Source: Bordetella parapertussis
GTDB lineage: Bacteria; Pseudomonadota; Gammaproteobacteria; Burkholderiales; Burkholderiaceae_B
Reading direction: 5' to 3'
DNA: 64,000 nt
NCBI GenBank assembly: GCA_945895265.1
Contig: CAMDEF010000015.1
Location: forward strand, 8,966 to 72,965
A program made the position numbers and the translations under genes. Shown here piece after piece: positions 44,983 through 53,271 of the stretch (its first letter is position 1; the number at the start of each line of letters is the position of its first letter). A model generated the notes under the pieces. It was not told where the DNA came from and did not search any database. It saw nothing but the letters and a program-made list of their open reading frames with translations.

Positions 44983-46212
44983 ATGAACAGCTTATTGATT
45001 CAAGGCGGCAACGTTCTTGATGTAGTGAATTTAACCTTCGCTCTTGCCGACGTGCTGGTGCGAGACGGTCACATTACTCAGATCGGCCCGAAGCTGACTG
45101 CCCCTGCTGGCGCTCAAATCATTGATGCCAAAGGGAAAACCGTGATGCCGGGCATGATTGACTGCCATACGCACATCGTTGCCTCGCAATTAAACCTGGG
45201 CTTAAATGCCAACCTGCCTAACGCCTTGGCTACGCTGCGGGCTGTGCCGATTTTGGCTGGTATCCTGATGCGCGGCTTTACGACGGTGCGCGACGCGGGC
45301 GGGGCTGACTGGGCGCTTTCTGAGGCCACTCGCACCGACATCGTTGACGGCCCCCGAATTTTTCTAGCGGGTCACGCGCTGTCGCAAACCGGCGGGCATG
45401 GCGATTTTAGAGCGCGTAACGACATTCTGGATCCGTGCGCCTGCGTGCAAAAAGTCGGCAATATCGGACGAGTAGTCGACGGTGTCGATAACGTACGCTT
45501 AGCCGTTCGCGAAGAAATTCAAAAAGGTGCCACACAGATTAAAATTATGGCCTCAGGCGGTGTCGCTTCGCCCAACGATCCAATCCACTTCTTGGGCTAT
45601 TCAGAGGCCGAAATTCGCGCCATCGTTGAAGAGGCGTCAAACGCGGGCACCTACGTGATGGGTCACGCCTATACTCCGCACGCGATTACGCGGGCCGTGC
45701 AATTCGGCGTTCGCACCATCGAGCACGGTAACTTGGTGGATGCTACGACGGCTAAAGTCATGTACGACCACCAAGCCTTCATGGTGCCCACCTTGATTAC
45801 CTATGAGGCGTTAGCAAACGAGGGCCTTGGGCTTGGGTTTCCGCCTGAGTCAGTTGCCAAAATTGAAGCTGTGCGTGGCGATGGCAAAAAAGCACTCGAA
45901 ATCTTGGCAAAAGCTGGCGTCAAGATGGGCTTGGGCACAGACTTGCTCGGTGCCTTACACCGCCACCAATCTGAAGAACTTAAGTTGCGTGCAGATATTC
46001 TCGGTAACGGCATGACGATTCAACAGGCGACTTTAGTCGGCGCTGAAATCATCAGAATGACCGACAAATTAGGCGTGGTCAAAGTCGGCGCGATCGCCGA
46101 TCTGTTGGTGGTAGACGGCAACCCGCTCACCGATATCAGTTGCTTGCTGGGCCAGGGCGATCACATCGAAGTCATCATCAAAGATGGTAAAACCTATAAA
46201 ACTTCACTTTAA
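44983..46212 (+). CDS. Amidohydrolase (imidazolonepropionase/Xaa-dipeptidase-like)
   Basis: A 409-residue metal-dependent hydrolase of the amidohydrolase superfamily. Metal ligands: PGMIDCHTHIV (H-x-H), the bridging carbamylated Lys in QIKIMASGG (about residue 188), His in VMGHAY and IEHGN, and Asp in GTDLLG. The N-terminal beta-sandwich (GGNVLDV ... DGHITQIGP) and C-terminal strands (GAIADLLVVDGNPL) complete the fold. Members near this group cleave Xaa-Pro or Xaa-Arg dipeptides or related amides. First gene of an operon with a branched-chain-type ABC importer, 18 bases before the binding-protein gene, so it probably acts on the imported compound (inference). Confidence 0.88.
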   Translation: MNSLLIQGGNVLDVVNLTFALADVLVRDGHITQIGPKLTAPAGAQIIDAKGKTVMPGMIDCHTHIVASQLNLGLNANLPNALATLRAVPILAGILMRGFTTVRDAGGADWALSEATRTDIVDGPRIFLAGHALSQTGGHGDFRARNDILDPCACVQKVGNIGRVVDGVDNVRLAVREEIQKGATQIKIMASGGVASPNDPIHFLGYSEAEIRAIVEEASNAGTYVMGHAYTPHAITRAVQFGVRTIEHGNLVDATTAKVMYDHQAFMVPTLITYEALANEGLGLGFPPESVAKIEAVRGDGKKALEILAKAGVKMGLGTDLLGALHRHQSEELKLRADILGNGMTIQQATLVGAEIIRMTDKLGVVKVGAIADLLVVDGNPLTDISCLLGQGDHIEVIIKDGKTYKTSL

Positions 46213-46230
46213 TTTTTCGGAGACTGCAAC

Positions 46231-47445
46231 ATGAATCGTAGAAACCTACTCAAGTTATCGGCCGCCAGCGCAGCGTTACAAATGTTGCCAGGCCTGGTGC
46301 TGGCACAGTCGAGCGGCGTGTTCAAAATTGGCTCGTTATGCCCAGTCACGGGCGCTGGCAGCCCCTACGGCCCTGGCATGCAACAAGCGATTCGCATGGC
46401 GGTTAACGAAATTAATGCCGCGGGCGGTGCGGGTGGCGTCAAACTCGAGTTATTCACTGAAGATAGTCAAACCAAGCCCGACGCCGCCGTGTTGGCCGCG
46501 AAGAAACTCATTGAAATTAACAAGGTTCAGGCGATTTTGGGTACCTGGGCCTCGGGGGTGACACTTGCCGTCATGCCCTTAACTGACGCCGCCAACATTA
46601 TTCAAATGAATACCTCGGGTGCACCAGCGATCTCAAATCTTGATACCAAAGATTTGGTCTGGCGCTATCAAGCGACTAACGATCGTTTCGGTATGGCCTT
46701 TGCTGAGATTTGCAAAAAGAATGGTTACAAACGCCCTGCCACCATGGCTTTTAACAACGCCTCAGGCCTAGGCAACACTCAAGGCTTTACCAAGGCCTGG
46801 GAGAAGGCTGGCGGCAAAGTGGTCGCCCACGTCACCTACGAACCTAATCGTCCAAGTTATCGTAGCGAACTGCAAAAAATTCTAGACGCTAAGCCTGATG
46901 TCATTGTCATGGGCTCTTACTTGCCAGATTCGACCATTATTTTGCGCGAGTGGTTTCAGTCTGGCGTGCCGGTCAAATGGATTATGCCCGGCTGGGCTGC
47001 AAACCCTGATCTGGTCAAGGCCTTGGGCAACGAGGTTTGTGAAGGACTCATCTCGGTGGATAGCGTCTCAAACGAAAAGAGCGCGTCTTACGCCCATTTC
47101 GATGCGCTGTACAAAAAAGCCACCGGCAAGCCCGGTTCGACTAACGTTTACGCTGCGATGACCTATGACATGGCAATTGTGCTGGCGCTTGCCATGGAGG
47201 CCGCAGGCTCAGGCGCAACAGTCGCACAAGTGAATGCAAAAATCCGCGAAATCGGTAACCCAGGTGGGACAGCAGTCTTTACGTTTGCCGAGGGCAAAGC
47301 GCTGTTAGCGAAAAAAGAAAAAATCAATTACGAGGGTGCCTCGAGCAAACTCGACTTTGATCAATACGGTGATGTCACACCTGACTTTGGCGTCTACGTC
47401 ATTGAAAAGGGTGAGCTCGTGCGTCGGGACGTCGTGTCGATTTGA
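46231..47445 (+). CDS. Branched-chain-type ABC transporter substrate-binding protein (LivJ/LivK family)
   Basis: A 404-residue periplasmic binding protein of the Leu/Ile/Val family. The N terminus MNRRNLLKLSAASAALQ has a twin-arginine look and a cleavage site after VLAQ near residue 26. The body starts FKIGSLCPVTGAGSPYGPGM, typical of the type I periplasmic fold, and has AVMPLTDAANIIQMNTSGAP. It should deliver an amino acid, amide or peptide-like ligand to the permeases downstream. The stop overlaps the next start (TTGA). Confidence 0.92.
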   Translation: MNRRNLLKLSAASAALQMLPGLVLAQSSGVFKIGSLCPVTGAGSPYGPGMQQAIRMAVNEINAAGGAGGVKLELFTEDSQTKPDAAVLAAKKLIEINKVQAILGTWASGVTLAVMPLTDAANIIQMNTSGAPAISNLDTKDLVWRYQATNDRFGMAFAEICKKNGYKRPATMAFNNASGLGNTQGFTKAWEKAGGKVVAHVTYEPNRPSYRSELQKILDAKPDVIVMGSYLPDSTIILREWFQSGVPVKWIMPGWAANPDLVKALGNEVCEGLISVDSVSNEKSASYAHFDALYKKATGKPGSTNVYAAMTYDMAIVLALAMEAAGSGATVAQVNAKIREIGNPGGTAVFTFAEGKALLAKKEKINYEGASSKLDFDQYGDVTPDFGVYVIEKGELVRRDVVSI

Positions 47446-48311
47446 TTCAATTTTTAAATCTACTGATTAACGGTGTTATTGAAGGCCTAGTCGTCGCTTT
47501 GCCCGCCTTGGCCATGACCTTGGTCATGGGCGTCAATCGATTTCCGAACGCCGCGACGGGCGATCTCATGACCACGGGTGCCTACACCGCGGTGATCATG
47601 CAGGCGCTCGGCGTCTCGTCCTTACTTGGCGCCACCGTGCTAGCGGCCGCAGGTACGGCCATCGTCTCGGTGATCTCTTACGAGTTGATTTTTAAAAAAC
47701 TTGCTCGACAACCGATGATTGCCTCGCTGCTAGCTGCGATTGGTTTAGGATTTTTATTACGAAGCGTCATCTCGTTTTTTGCAGGGCACGATCAACGCAC
47801 GTTCAAACTGCCACTTATTCGCGCCTGGAATTTCGATGGTGTTCGCATCCTGCCCTCTGACCTCAATATTGCGGCAGCAGCCCTCGTATGTTTGTTACTC
47901 GTCTTTTTGCTGCTCTATAAAACCAGTTTTGGTCGGCAACTGCGCGCCGTCTCTGACAACCCAGATTTAGCGCGCGCGAGTGGTATCCGCGCCCGGAGTT
48001 TGATGATTGGCTTATGGCTGCTGGTCGGTATGATTTCAGCGATTGGTGGTGTGCTGCTTGGGATGAAAGCGGTTGTAATGCCTGAACTGGGTTGGGATCA
48101 TCTTTTACCGGCCTTTGCTGCGATGGTGCTTGGTGGCATTGGCAGCCCGGTCGGTGCCGTATTGGGCGCACTGATCATGTGCGTGGCGCAAGAGCTCTCT
48201 GTTCCCTTGCTTGGCCCATCGTACAAACTGGTCTTGTCTTTTGGCGTCTTGGCCCTCGTGTTGTTGATTCGCCCCTCTGGCTTGATGGGTCGAACCGAGT
48301 TAGTCAGGTAA
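47442..48311 (+). CDS. Branched-chain-type ABC transporter permease (LivH family)
   Basis: A 289-residue permease with eight or more helices. MIQFLNLLINGVIEGLVVAL, the LVMGVNRFPNAATGD segment and AAMVLGGIGSPVGAVLGA are family hallmarks. The start is a TTG overlapping the preceding TGA. It forms the channel with the LivM-like protein. Confidence 0.92.
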   Translation: MIQFLNLLINGVIEGLVVALPALAMTLVMGVNRFPNAATGDLMTTGAYTAVIMQALGVSSLLGATVLAAAGTAIVSVISYELIFKKLARQPMIASLLAAIGLGFLLRSVISFFAGHDQRTFKLPLIRAWNFDGVRILPSDLNIAAAALVCLLLVFLLLYKTSFGRQLRAVSDNPDLARASGIRARSLMIGLWLLVGMISAIGGVLLGMKAVVMPELGWDHLLPAFAAMVLGGIGSPVGAVLGALIMCVAQELSVPLLGPSYKLVLSFGVLALVLLIRPSGLMGRTELVR

Positions 48312-48353
48312 GACCATGACAAACGTGCAACGCTTGATCAACAGAGATATCGC

Positions 48354-49238
48354 GTGATCGCCTACTTCGTCGCGATTGGTATCGTCTCGCTCATCTATGC
48401 CTTACTGGCCTTGGGGCTAAACCTACAGTTCGGTTTAACGCGCCTCGTCAATTTTGGGATTGTGGCGTTTTTTGCGATTGGGGCTTATACCTCTGCGCTG
48501 TTAGCCCTCGCCGGTGTTCCACTGCTGATCTCTTTTATGTGCGCAACCTTACTGGCAAGTTTAGCGGCCTTACCCATTGGATTACTGTCTTTGCGGCTAC
48601 GCGAAGACTATCTCGCAATTGTCACGCTTGGTTTTTCAGAGGCGATTCGGATCACGATTCAACAAGAAGAATGGCTCACCAAAGGAGTTCAAGGGCTGCC
48701 GGGCATACCCAAAGTGTTTGCCTCGCTAGGGGCAGGTCAGTCGGATAACGCTTTATTCATCTTGTTATTTGCATTGACCGCCTTAGTCGCCTGGGGTACG
48801 GTTCGCCTCACACGCAGCCCACTTGGGCGCTTGTTGCGGGCGATTGGCGATGACGAACCGGCGCTCATGGCCTTAGGTAAAAATCCCACAAAATTTAAAG
48901 TGCAGATTTTTATGCTCGGCGCTGGGCTCGCCGGTTTAGCGGGTGCCTTCTATGCCCACTTCATCACCTTTATTAGCCCCGAACAATTCATCCCGTTAGT
49001 GACCTTTTATGTTTGGATGGGCCTCATCATGGGCGGCTCAGGCACCGTGAAGGGCGCTTTGGGTGGCGCAGTTCTGTTAATGATTTTTTTAGAAGGTTCG
49101 CGCTTTATCAAAGACTGGATCCCTGGGGTCTCTGAGGTGCAGATGGCTAGCGTCAGACTCGCCGCTGTTGGCCTGGCCTTAATTTTGGTCACCCTTTATC
49201 GACCCAATGGTCTGTTCAGTGGGCGTTCAAAAACATGA
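48354..49238 (+). CDS. Branched-chain-type ABC transporter permease (LivM family)
   Basis: A 294-residue permease: ALGLNLQFGLTRLVNFGIVA at the N terminus and YVWMGLIMGGSGTVKGALGG near the end are LivM-type signatures. Start GTG at 48354 after a 42-base gap that holds no other gene. Ends at an ATGA overlap with the ATPase gene. Confidence 0.92.
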   Translation: MIAYFVAIGIVSLIYALLALGLNLQFGLTRLVNFGIVAFFAIGAYTSALLALAGVPLLISFMCATLLASLAALPIGLLSLRLREDYLAIVTLGFSEAIRITIQQEEWLTKGVQGLPGIPKVFASLGAGQSDNALFILLFALTALVAWGTVRLTRSPLGRLLRAIGDDEPALMALGKNPTKFKVQIFMLGAGLAGLAGAFYAHFITFISPEQFIPLVTFYVWMGLIMGGSGTVKGALGGAVLLMIFLEGSRFIKDWIPGVSEVQMASVRLAAVGLALILVTLYRPNGLFSGRSKT

Positions 49239-50026
49239 AGAGCCCCGCGCGCAACTTTGCTTCAGAACATTTGCTTGCTGTTGAGCAAGTCAGTTGTGTG
49301 TATGGCGGCTTTAAGGCTGTTGATAGCGTGTCATTCTCGCTACAACCGGGCGAGCTGCTCGGTATCGCCGGCACCAACGGCGCCGGAAAAAGTACGCTCT
49401 TTGCCGCCATTGCTGGGCAACAACGCGCAAGCGCCGGCAAAATCATTTTTAATGGTGCCGATCTCACAAGACTCGAACCCTATCAGCGTGCGAGACTTGG
49501 GCTTGTACGTACCTTTCAGATCCCGCGCGAATTCAAATCCCTCACCGTTCACGAAAATCTCTTGGCGGGAGCCCCGAATACAGAGGGTGAGCAATTATTT
49601 GCAGCGCTGGTCAACACCCGTGCGAGACAGCAGCGTGAGCGCGAGCTTTCAGAAAAAGCCGACGAGGTGCTTGAGTTTCTAAATCTTTCGAAAGTACGCA
49701 ATATCCCTGCATTGAATCTTTCGGGCGGACAAAAAAAACTCGTTGAGTTAGGCCGGGTATTAATGCTTGAGCCACGGTGTATTTTGTTAGATGAGCCCTT
49801 CGCTGGCGTAAACCCCGTACTGATCGATCAGTTGAGCCAGCATATCGTGACGCTCAATCAACGAGGCATTGCCTTTATTTTGATCGAGCATCATCTACAA
49901 GCGCTTAAAAAATTGGCGAAACGCCTCATCGTGATGGATCGCGGAAGCATCCTGGCGCAGGGCGACCCGCAAAGCGTTCTGGATGATCCTCAAGTACAGC
50001 TCGCCTACATGGGCGGTGTGGCATGA
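49235..50026 (+). CDS. Branched-chain-type ABC transporter ATP-binding protein (LivG family)
   Basis: A 263-residue ATPase: Walker A GTNGAGKSTL, signature NLSGGQKKLVE, Walker B CILLDEPFAGVNP (the AGVNP pattern is typical of LivG), His switch LIEHHL. Starts at an ATGA overlap with livM and ends at an ATGA overlap with livF. Confidence 0.93.
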   Translation: MKSPARNFASEHLLAVEQVSCVYGGFKAVDSVSFSLQPGELLGIAGTNGAGKSTLFAAIAGQQRASAGKIIFNGADLTRLEPYQRARLGLVRTFQIPREFKSLTVHENLLAGAPNTEGEQLFAALVNTRARQQRERELSEKADEVLEFLNLSKVRNIPALNLSGGQKKLVELGRVLMLEPRCILLDEPFAGVNPVLIDQLSQHIVTLNQRGIAFILIEHHLQALKKLAKRLIVMDRGSILAQGDPQSVLDDPQVQLAYMGGVA

Positions 50027-50724
50027 GTTTGCTTGTGATAAAAGGCCTTGCCGGGGGCTATAGCGAAGTCGACATCGTGTCTGAGATTGATTTAATAGTC
50101 GACGCGCAAGAGATTGTCACGATTGCCGGAACCAACGGTGCTGGCAAATCAACCTTGGTCAAAGCGCTGCTAGGATTACTGCCTAGAATACGTGGCGAAA
50201 TCTTGCTTGATGGGCAGTCGCTGACGACCCTGGCTGCAGAAGAGCGTTTTTACGCAGGGCTCGCCTATGTGCCACAGGTCGCCAATGTCTTTGGCTCGCT
50301 GACCGTGCGTGAAAACCTACTGGTCGTGCGTGGCGTCAAAAAACTTGAGGCTCGTGTGGCCGAAGTGCTTGAACTGTTTCCTGCACTCATCGAAAAAATG
50401 TCACAACGGGCAAGTCAACTTTCAGGTGGAGAGCGACAACAGCTTGCCTTTGCCCGGGCCTTGATGCCCTCACCTAAACTCATGGTGCTTGATGAGCCTA
50501 CAGCGGCATTAGCCCCTAGCTTGGTTGCGAAAGTCTTTGACCTGGTCGGCCAGCTTCCGACACGGGGCGTCGCTGTCTTGATGGTCGAGCAACGCGCACG
50601 GCAGGCACTAGAGATTAGCCAGCGCGGCTACATCTTGGATCAAGGGCGTTGTGTCTTATCAGGACGCGCAAGTGATTTACTGGCCAATGAGCAAATGACT
50701 GCGCTGTATTTAGGCCATCGATAA
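50023..50724 (+). CDS. Branched-chain-type ABC transporter ATP-binding protein (LivF family)
   Basis: A 233-residue ATPase, second of the pair: Walker A GTNGAGKSTLV, signature QLSGGERQQ, Walker B LMVLDEPTAALAP, and MVEQRAR at the switch position, where many LivF proteins also have Gln. Last gene of the operon; a bidirectional terminator follows 37 bases downstream. Confidence 0.93.
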   Translation: MSLLVIKGLAGGYSEVDIVSEIDLIVDAQEIVTIAGTNGAGKSTLVKALLGLLPRIRGEILLDGQSLTTLAAEERFYAGLAYVPQVANVFGSLTVRENLLVVRGVKKLEARVAEVLELFPALIEKMSQRASQLSGGERQQLAFARALMPSPKLMVLDEPTAALAPSLVAKVFDLVGQLPTRGVAVLMVEQRARQALEISQRGYILDQGRCVLSGRASDLLANEQMTALYLGHR

Positions 50725-50761
50725 CAGGTCGGGCTCATTTGCATAGAAAGTATCGCCGTAA

Positions 50762-50787
50762 AAAAAAGCACCCTTAGGTGCTTTTTT
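50762..50787. terminator. Bidirectional terminator between livF and rplS
   Basis: AAAAAAGCACC / GGTGCTTTTTT, a perfect 11-bp arm pair with loop CTTA. The A-run and T-run supply a U-tract on both strands, so one element can end both convergent transcripts. Confidence 0.92.
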
Positions 50788-50811
50788 GGTATCGATAAAA
50801 ACTGAAGCCGC

Positions 50812-51192
50812 CTATGCAACCACGACAGTTTTACGAACCAGTTTTTCTTTAATACGTGCTGACTTGCCTGAGCGGTCACGCAGGTAATAGAGCTTGGCAC
50901 GACGCACATCACCGCGGCGCTTAACTTCGATCGAGGCGATTTGTGTTGAATACAGTTGGAACGTACGCTCGACGGCTTCGCCAGAAGAAATCTTGCGAAC
51001 GATGAACGATGAGTTCAGGCCACGGTTACGACGGGCAATCACAACGCCTTCGAAGGCCTGAGCGCGCTTACGTGCGCCTTCAACCACATTGACGCTGACA
51101 ATCACGGTGTCGCCAGGAGCGAATTCGGTGACGGGTTTACCGCCAGTGAGGCGAGCAATTTCTTCTTGCTCAAGAATAGCGATTAGGTTCAT
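50812..51192 (-). CDS. rplS: 50S ribosomal protein L19
   Basis: A 126-residue L19: [15 protein letters not shown], the [20 protein letters not shown] core, and [20 protein letters not shown] near the C terminus. A GGAG site precedes the ATG. In most bacteria rplS ends the rpsP-rimM-trmD-rplS operon; here no trmD lies upstream, and a repeat array and a transporter gene stand instead, so it has its own promoter. Confidence 0.97.
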   Translation of the reverse strand: MNLIAILEQEEIARLTGGKPVTEFAPGDTVIVSVNVVEGARKRAQAFEGVVIARRNRGLNSSFIVRKISSGEAVERTFQLYSTQIASIEVKRRGDVRRAKLYYLRDRSGKSARIKEKLVRKTVVVA

Positions 51193-51356
51193 ATGAACTC
51201 CAAGTCATCTTGCTCTCGGTGGTTTCACCAGTGCAGTCATTGATGCCAGCCCCAAAAAAGCTGACAACAAATCAAGCCTGGATCGGTATTGTTTGACGTG
51301 CGCCTGACCTATTCAGGGGCCGTTACCGGGCAGAGGATGCGTTAACAAAGCCATTG

Positions 51357-51362
51357 ATTCTA
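51357..51362 (-). promoter_or_regulatory. Likely -10 element of rplS
   Basis: TAGAAT on the minus strand, preceded by TTG; a TTGGTG lies 19 bases upstream as a poor -35. The leader to the ATG would be about 155 bases. The 249-base gap 51193-51441 holds this and no visible gene. Confidence 0.4.
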
Positions 51363-51441
51363 CAACATTTTTGGATGCATACACCAATCGAGAGGCTCGC
51401 CTGATGTTACAAAGCAAGCTATGACTGGTTTGTGACATGAA

Positions 51442-51663
51442 GTGCCCAGGATAAAACTTAGGCTCAAGCTTAGGCTGACCTTTAGTTTGAGCCCTGAGCT
51501 AAGGCCCAGTTTGGACCTTAGTTTGGGTTCTAAGCTGAATTGTAGTTTGGACCTTAGTTTGGGTACTCAGTTAAATCCAAGTTTTAACCTTAGTTTGGGT
51601 ACTAAGTTGAATCCTAGTTTGAACTCTAGCCTGAGCTCTATCTTGAATCCTAACTTTTTATGA
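51442..51663 (+). CDS. Repeat-built leader reading frame coupled to the transporter gene (doubtful)
   Basis: A 73-codon open frame from GTG, made almost wholly of a 12-residue repeat of the form SLDLSLGTKLNP, rich in Leu, Ser and Asn. Its TGA overlaps the ATG of the downstream transporter (ATGA). No clear ribosome site precedes the GTG. It may be only a by-product of the 36-bp DNA repeat, whose period keeps any frame open; or it may be a translated leader. Nothing recognised in databases can be claimed from here. Confidence 0.25.
   Translation: MPRIKLRLKLRLTFSLSPELRPSLDLSLGSKLNCSLDLSLGTQLNPSFNLSLGTKLNPSLNSSLSSILNPNFL
51472..51651. repeat. 36-bp tandem repeat (minisatellite)
   Basis: Four clear units begin at 51508, 51544, 51580 and 51616, each starting AGTTTG or AGTTTT and sharing TTAGTTTGGGT-type cores; a more degenerate unit precedes at 51472. 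Each unit seems to be built of three related 12-base parts. The array ends nine bases before the transporter ATG. Confidence 0.9.
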
Positions 51664-52532
51664 GCTCTACCGCTCTCTTCCTCGTCATTGCAGCGGCGGT
51701 TGCGCATGCCTCTTGGAACCTGCTTGCCAAGCGTGCGGCGCACGTTGGGCCAGCTTTTGTGTTTGCCTACGGCCTTTGTTGCACCATTTTGTATGCCCCC
51801 TGGGTGTTATGGGTTTTAGTCTTTGAGCAAAACGAATGGAGTTGGCCGGTCGTAGGCTGTATCGCGTTGTCGGGTGTAGTGCACCTGGCCTACAGCCTGT
51901 GCCTGCAGCGAGGTTACCAGTTGGCCGACTTATCGGTTGTGTATCCGATCGCACGCGGCACAGGGCCGATGCTAGCCACCGTAGGGGCACTGTTACTGCT
52001 AGACGAGCCTGCGACGGTGCGTGGTATCAGCGGGATGTTGTGCGTGGTAGCTGGTGTGTTGCTGATTGCGACACAAGGCAATCTTCGTCGTCTAATGCAA
52101 CCAGCTGCCATGGTGGGAGTTCGTTGGGGGGCTTTGGTTGGCGCGTTGATCGCAGCCTATACCTTAGTGGATGCCTATGGCGTCAAAACTCTTTTGATTG
52201 CCCCTGTTGTGTACGATTGGGCCACCTGCGCGACCCGTACGTTACTGCTGTTGCCACATACTGCAAAGCAGCCCCGGCAGGCCTGGGCTGCGATGAAAGG
52301 ATATTGGCCACTGGCGTGGGCAATCGGGGTGCTATCCCCGCTTGGATATATTTTGGTGCTCTACGCCTTACGCGATGGCGCCCCAGTTAGCCTGGTGGCA
52401 CCTGCGCGTGAAATGTCTATGTTGTTGGTGACACTTGCAGGGCTTTACCTGCTGCGTGAGCCTGTCGGCTGGGGGCGCTTGGTAGGCTGTGGCGGGATCG
52501 CCTTTGGCGTAGTGCTGCTGGCTGGTAGCTAG
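51660..52532 (+). CDS. EamA/DMT-family transporter
   Basis: A 290-residue protein with ten hydrophobic helices in two EamA repeats. The N-terminal AAAVAHASWNLLAKRA and YQLADLSVVYPIARGTGPML are typical of the DMT permease group. Substrate unknown. Its ATG overlaps the stop of the repeat-built frame upstream, and an inverted repeat (GCGCTTG / CAAGCGC, 52534-52556) follows its stop. The island between rplS and the ThDP gene holds it together with the SOS-controlled small gene. Confidence 0.88.
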   Translation: MSSTALFLVIAAAVAHASWNLLAKRAAHVGPAFVFAYGLCCTILYAPWVLWVLVFEQNEWSWPVVGCIALSGVVHLAYSLCLQRGYQLADLSVVYPIARGTGPMLATVGALLLLDEPATVRGISGMLCVVAGVLLIATQGNLRRLMQPAAMVGVRWGALVGALIAAYTLVDAYGVKTLLIAPVVYDWATCATRTLLLLPHTAKQPRQAWAAMKGYWPLAWAIGVLSPLGYILVLYALRDGAPVSLVAPAREMSMLLVTLAGLYLLREPVGWGRLVGCGGIAFGVVLLAGS

Positions 52533-52582
52533 TGCGCTTGGCGTTCGCTCAAGCGCCTTACGTGGGAATCAAGCACATTGTT

Positions 52583-52620
52583 GAGCGACGCGCCTTGCGC
52601 TAGCAAACGCGCTGTCGCTC
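52583..52620 (-). terminator. Long hairpin after the small membrane protein gene
   Basis: GAGCGAC / GTCGCTC outer arms, GCGC / GCGC next (one bulge), and TTGC / GCAA around a GCTA loop; nearly the whole 38 bases can pair. It lies eight bases past the small gene's stop. No U-run follows, so the role as terminator is probable but not certain. Confidence 0.5.
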
Positions 52621-52627
52621 TGACGCT

Positions 52628-52807
52628 TCAATAGCCAGCAGCGTTACCAATCAACAGAACGGCGGGGATCATGGCAACCCAAAAGGACAGCAAGAGGATG
52701 TCAGACAACATGCCTTTTACGCTGGGTGAGCCCTGGCGTGCGGCTGAAGACGCGAACGATGGTGCGAAAGGCGCACGTGGGGTTTGCTGAGTAGTAGATT
52801 GACGCAT
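52628..52807 (-). CDS. Small single-span membrane protein under LexA control
   Basis: A 59-residue protein: a polar, basic, Ser/Pro/Ala-rich N-terminal part (about 1-32, MRQSTTQQTPRAPFAPSFAS onward) and one strong membrane helix near the C terminus (about 33-56, MLSDILLLSFWVAMIPAVLL), ending GNAAGY. The frame extends to 52876 but the ATG at 52807 has GGAG at the right distance. I recognise no family. Two overlapping consensus LexA boxes sit on a promoter-like sequence 125 bases upstream, and the leader contains a 7-bp hairpin (52882-52905). Size, topology and control resemble SOS-induced small membrane proteins (TisB, DinQ, Caulobacter SidA), but there is no sequence likeness I can see. Confidence 0.72.
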   Translation of the reverse strand: MRQSTTQQTPRAPFAPSFASSAARQGSPSVKGMLSDILLLSFWVAMIPAVLLIGNAAGY

Positions 52808-52932
52808 GATGGGGCTCCGATAAACTAACAATGCACTACGTTTAAGTAACCACCCCCGACCGCCGTAGCGACCCAAGATGGTTGCCGGGGACCTAGAACC
52901 GGCAAAACTGTTTGGTCAGTGACCATAAACAA

Positions 52933-52970
52933 TACTGTACACGCATACAGTACTGTTTGCAAACACAGTT
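52933..52970 (-). promoter_or_regulatory. Two overlapping LexA (SOS) boxes over a promoter
   Basis: TACTGT-ACACGCAT-ACAGTA (52933-52952) matches the E. coli LexA ends at every fixed position. TACTGT-TTGCAAAC-ACAGTT (52951-52970) follows, sharing two bases with the first; both have CTGT-N8-ACAG. On the minus strand TTGCAA and TACAGT, 17 bases apart, lie within them as -35 and -10, pointing at the small gene. The remainder of the gap to the ThDP gene (52971-53271) shows only degenerate direct repeats. Confidence 0.85.
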
Positions 52971-53271
52971 ATTTAAAATGGATGTTTTTTGCAACAAAAC
53001 TATTCTTAGCGACTGTCGAACAAGTGTGTTGACTCATTGACTATTGGCAATCGTGCGCTCTGAGCACGGGCTTACTGACTTTTAGCAATCGTGTTAATGA
53101 AGCGCTGGCACATTGACTCTTCACCATCAAGCGACCAAACAACTTGCGCCCTTCCAGTACGTGCGGATGGCTAGAACCTACAAAAGCACACTCAAACTAC
53201 GCCTTAGGTGAAATAGGCCGCGCTGTGCTAATTTTCGATCTTCTCAAAAACTTTTTTGCCAGACTCGCACC

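Noticed and set aside
51472..51651. CRISPR array with 36-base repeats
   Set aside because: The repeats are contiguous with no unique spacers, and no cas gene is near.
53100..53125. Second sigma-54 promoter (TGGCAC near 53110)
   Set aside because: TGGCAC is present, but the GC element is missing at the required ten-base spacing.
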